DNA of 15,411 bases, from the NCBI GenBank assembly GCA_038236005.1, contig JBBSTI010000079.1, positions 1 through 15,411 on the forward strand, written 5' to 3'. Shown piece by piece: positions 14,507 to 15,411 of the stretch. Source of the stretch: CANKBT01 sp038236005 (lineage in GTDB: Bacteria > Actinomycetota > Actinomycetes > Mycobacteriales > SCTD01). Numbering within the stretch: the stretch's first letter is position 1; each line of letters begins with the position of its first letter. A program made the position numbers and the translations under genes. The notes under the pieces are model-generated. The model was not told the origin of the DNA and did not search any database. It saw only the letters and a list, made by a program, of their open reading frames with translations.

Positions 14507-14880
14507 TCCTGGTCGACACGTCGGTCTGGATCGATCACCTCCAAGGCAGCGATTCCCGACTCGTCCAGGCGCTCCAGGACGGTCAGGTCCTGGCACACCC
14601 TTGGGTCACCGGGGAGCTGGCGCTGGGGCACCTCTCCGGGCGCAGCGAGATCCTCGGGCTGATGGCCCAGCTCCCGCAGGCAACGGTCGCGACGGACGTC
14701 GAGGTGCTCACTCTGGTGGACAGCCACCGGCTGTTCGGCCTCGGTGTCGGCTACGTCGACGTGCACCTGCTGGCGGCGACGCTGCTCACACAGGGTGCTC
14801 GCCTCTGGACGCGCGACAAGCGGCTTGCGGCGATCGCTCGACGGGAGGGTGTCGCTGGCGAGCAGGTCCTCGGCGCCTGA
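14503..14880 (+). CDS. vapC: VapC-type PIN-domain ribonuclease toxin
   Basis: The 125-residue PIN-domain protein is expected to be a Mg2+-dependent endoribonuclease that cleaves RNA (often tRNA or rRNA) when free of its antitoxin. The four acidic active-site residues are visible: Asp5 (ILVDTSVW), Glu38 (VTGELALG), Asp86 (GYVDVHLLAA) and Asp105 (TRDKRL). Length and the LWTRDKRLAAIA ending match standard VapC toxins. It overlaps the antitoxin stop as ATGA. The toxin appears intact, with no frameshift. The RNA target cannot be inferred. Confidence 0.95.
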   Translation: MILVDTSVWIDHLQGSDSRLVQALQDGQVLAHPWVTGELALGHLSGRSEILGLMAQLPQATVATDVEVLTLVDSHRLFGLGVGYVDVHLLAATLLTQGARLWTRDKRLAAIARREGVAGEQVLGA

Positions 14881-15310
14881 CGTATGTCCGGGGCGTACGT
14901 GCCCTGCCGGCTCGGTCCGGTGCCCCAGCGAGGGCGGTGATCTCACGCTCCCAGTGTCAGCAGTGTCAGCAGTGCAGCCGTCGCGATCACGGTGATTGCA
15001 CTCGCCGCTGCCCGCGCCGACAGGCCGAGCTCACGACGCAGACGCCTCGCCCCGGGTGGCCGTTGTTGCCCCGGCCGCAGACGCCCTGCACGGCGTACGA
15101 CACCCCGCCGGCAGCAACCCACCTTGCCTCGGGTGATGTCGACCGACGGGGTGCTTTCAGCTCGCGAGCTGGCGGCCGGCGTGCCGACGTCACACCGGCT
15201 GACGGTCAGGCTGCCGTCACCGTTCAGGCTGCCACGGCCGTGGTGTCGGTCGCGCGGCCGAGGCCAGTGTCAGTGACTGCGGCTGCTGCTGCGGTCAGGT
15301 GGTCAGGTGG
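14881..15310. other. Intergenic stretch with no convincing gene
   Basis: About 430 bp between vapC and the partial gene at the right edge. Open frames here encode Arg/Pro/Ala-rich sequences without recognisable motifs and look like GC-driven artefacts. It contains 9-bp CAGTGTCAG repeats (14952-14960, 14961-14969, partial at 14970, and again at 15265-15273), a perfect palindrome CCACGGCCGTGG (15232-15243), a TGACGG/CCGTCA hairpin (15200-15219) and GGTCAGGT direct repeats at 15293-15308. It may be decayed coding or mobile DNA, but nothing identifiable remains. Confidence 0.6.
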
Positions 15311-15411
15311 TTAGGCGGCGGTGGTGTCCCAGCCGGTGTTGGTGATCTGTCGGCTGTTGCGGAGTCGCAGGGTGCGTGCTTGGTCGTGCAGGGCGTGGTG
15401 GTGGTGGTTGC
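15311..15411 (-). CDS. C-terminal end of an unidentified gene (partial)
   Basis: Only the last 32 codons and a TAA stop (15311-15313) lie in the window; the gene continues past the right edge. The visible tail starts N-H-H-H-H-A-L-H-D-Q-A-R, continues LRLRNSRQITNTGWD and ends TTAA. It is basic and His-rich with good codon use, unlike the noncoding stretch before it. A transposase or HNH-type nuclease end is conceivable from its composition, but I cannot assign a family. Confidence 0.45.
   Translation of the reverse strand, partial: NHHHHALHDQARTLRLRNSRQITNTGWDTTAA

Noticed and set aside
14198..14596. N-terminal extension of the FAD oxidoreductase (apparent 509 residues)
   Set aside because: It lies antisense to the vapBC pair and precedes the normal N-terminus of the family; no domain is encoded there.
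14601..15314. A 237-residue + strand frame covering vapC and the downstream stretch
   Set aside because: It is out of frame with the well-supported toxin, and its remaining part is Arg/Ala/Pro-rich with no motif.

Overview
The window is high-GC, densely packed bacterial DNA with GTG and ATG starts, short gene overlaps and a NarGHJI-type nitrate reductase. All of this fits an actinobacterium (Actinomycetota); the sequence alone does not allow a genus call. No rRNA, tRNA, CRISPR array or complete insertion sequence was seen.

Region 1 (1-3239, + strand) is the distal part of a respiratory nitrate reductase operon: narH (5' end cut by the window edge), narJ and narI, translationally coupled by 4-bp and 1-bp overlaps, followed 58 bp later by a small cupin protein. 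Region 2 (3240-4317) holds a pyridoxamine-5'-phosphate-oxidase-like flavin-binding protein (- strand) and an unrecognised 118-residue protein (+ strand). They diverge from a promoter region with a conspicuous pair of inverted 14-bp motifs that loosely resemble DosR-type (hypoxia/NO) boxes, so nitrate respiration and this pair may both answer to oxygen limitation.

Region 3 (4314-12951) is an acyl-CoA catabolic locus. A four-gene - strand operon runs acyl-CoA dehydrogenase > carboxyltransferase (beta) subunit > biotin carboxylase/BCCP (alpha) subunit > acyl-CoA synthetase, with consecutive overlaps of 4, 4 and 11 bp. Convergent to it is a TetR-family regulator, divergently transcribed from an enoyl-CoA hydratase followed by the biotin-transport protein BioY. 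A perfect 18-bp palindrome lies between the TetR gene and the hydratase. The enzymes line up as activation, alpha,beta-dehydrogenation, biotin-dependent carboxylation and hydration, the logic of the leucine/isovalerate (Liu) and acyclic terpenoid (Atu) pathways; BioY would supply the cofactor. The true substrate is not determined, and no HMG-CoA-lyase-type gene is present here.

Region 4 (12952-15411) has a short intergenic region rich in 15-bp tandem repeats, an FAD-dependent oxidoreductase of the DAO family (- strand), a VapBC-type toxin-antitoxin pair (+ strand) whose antitoxin start is ambiguous, about 430 bp with no convincing gene, and the last 32 codons of a - strand gene entering from the right edge.

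The most notable non-coding structures are the inverted motif pair at 3810-3855, the 18-bp palindrome at 5765-5782, seven perfect 9-bp repeats encoding (Thr-Thr-Gln)7 at the very start of the carboxylase alpha subunit, and the 15-bp repeats that carry the oxidoreductase stop codon in frame several times.
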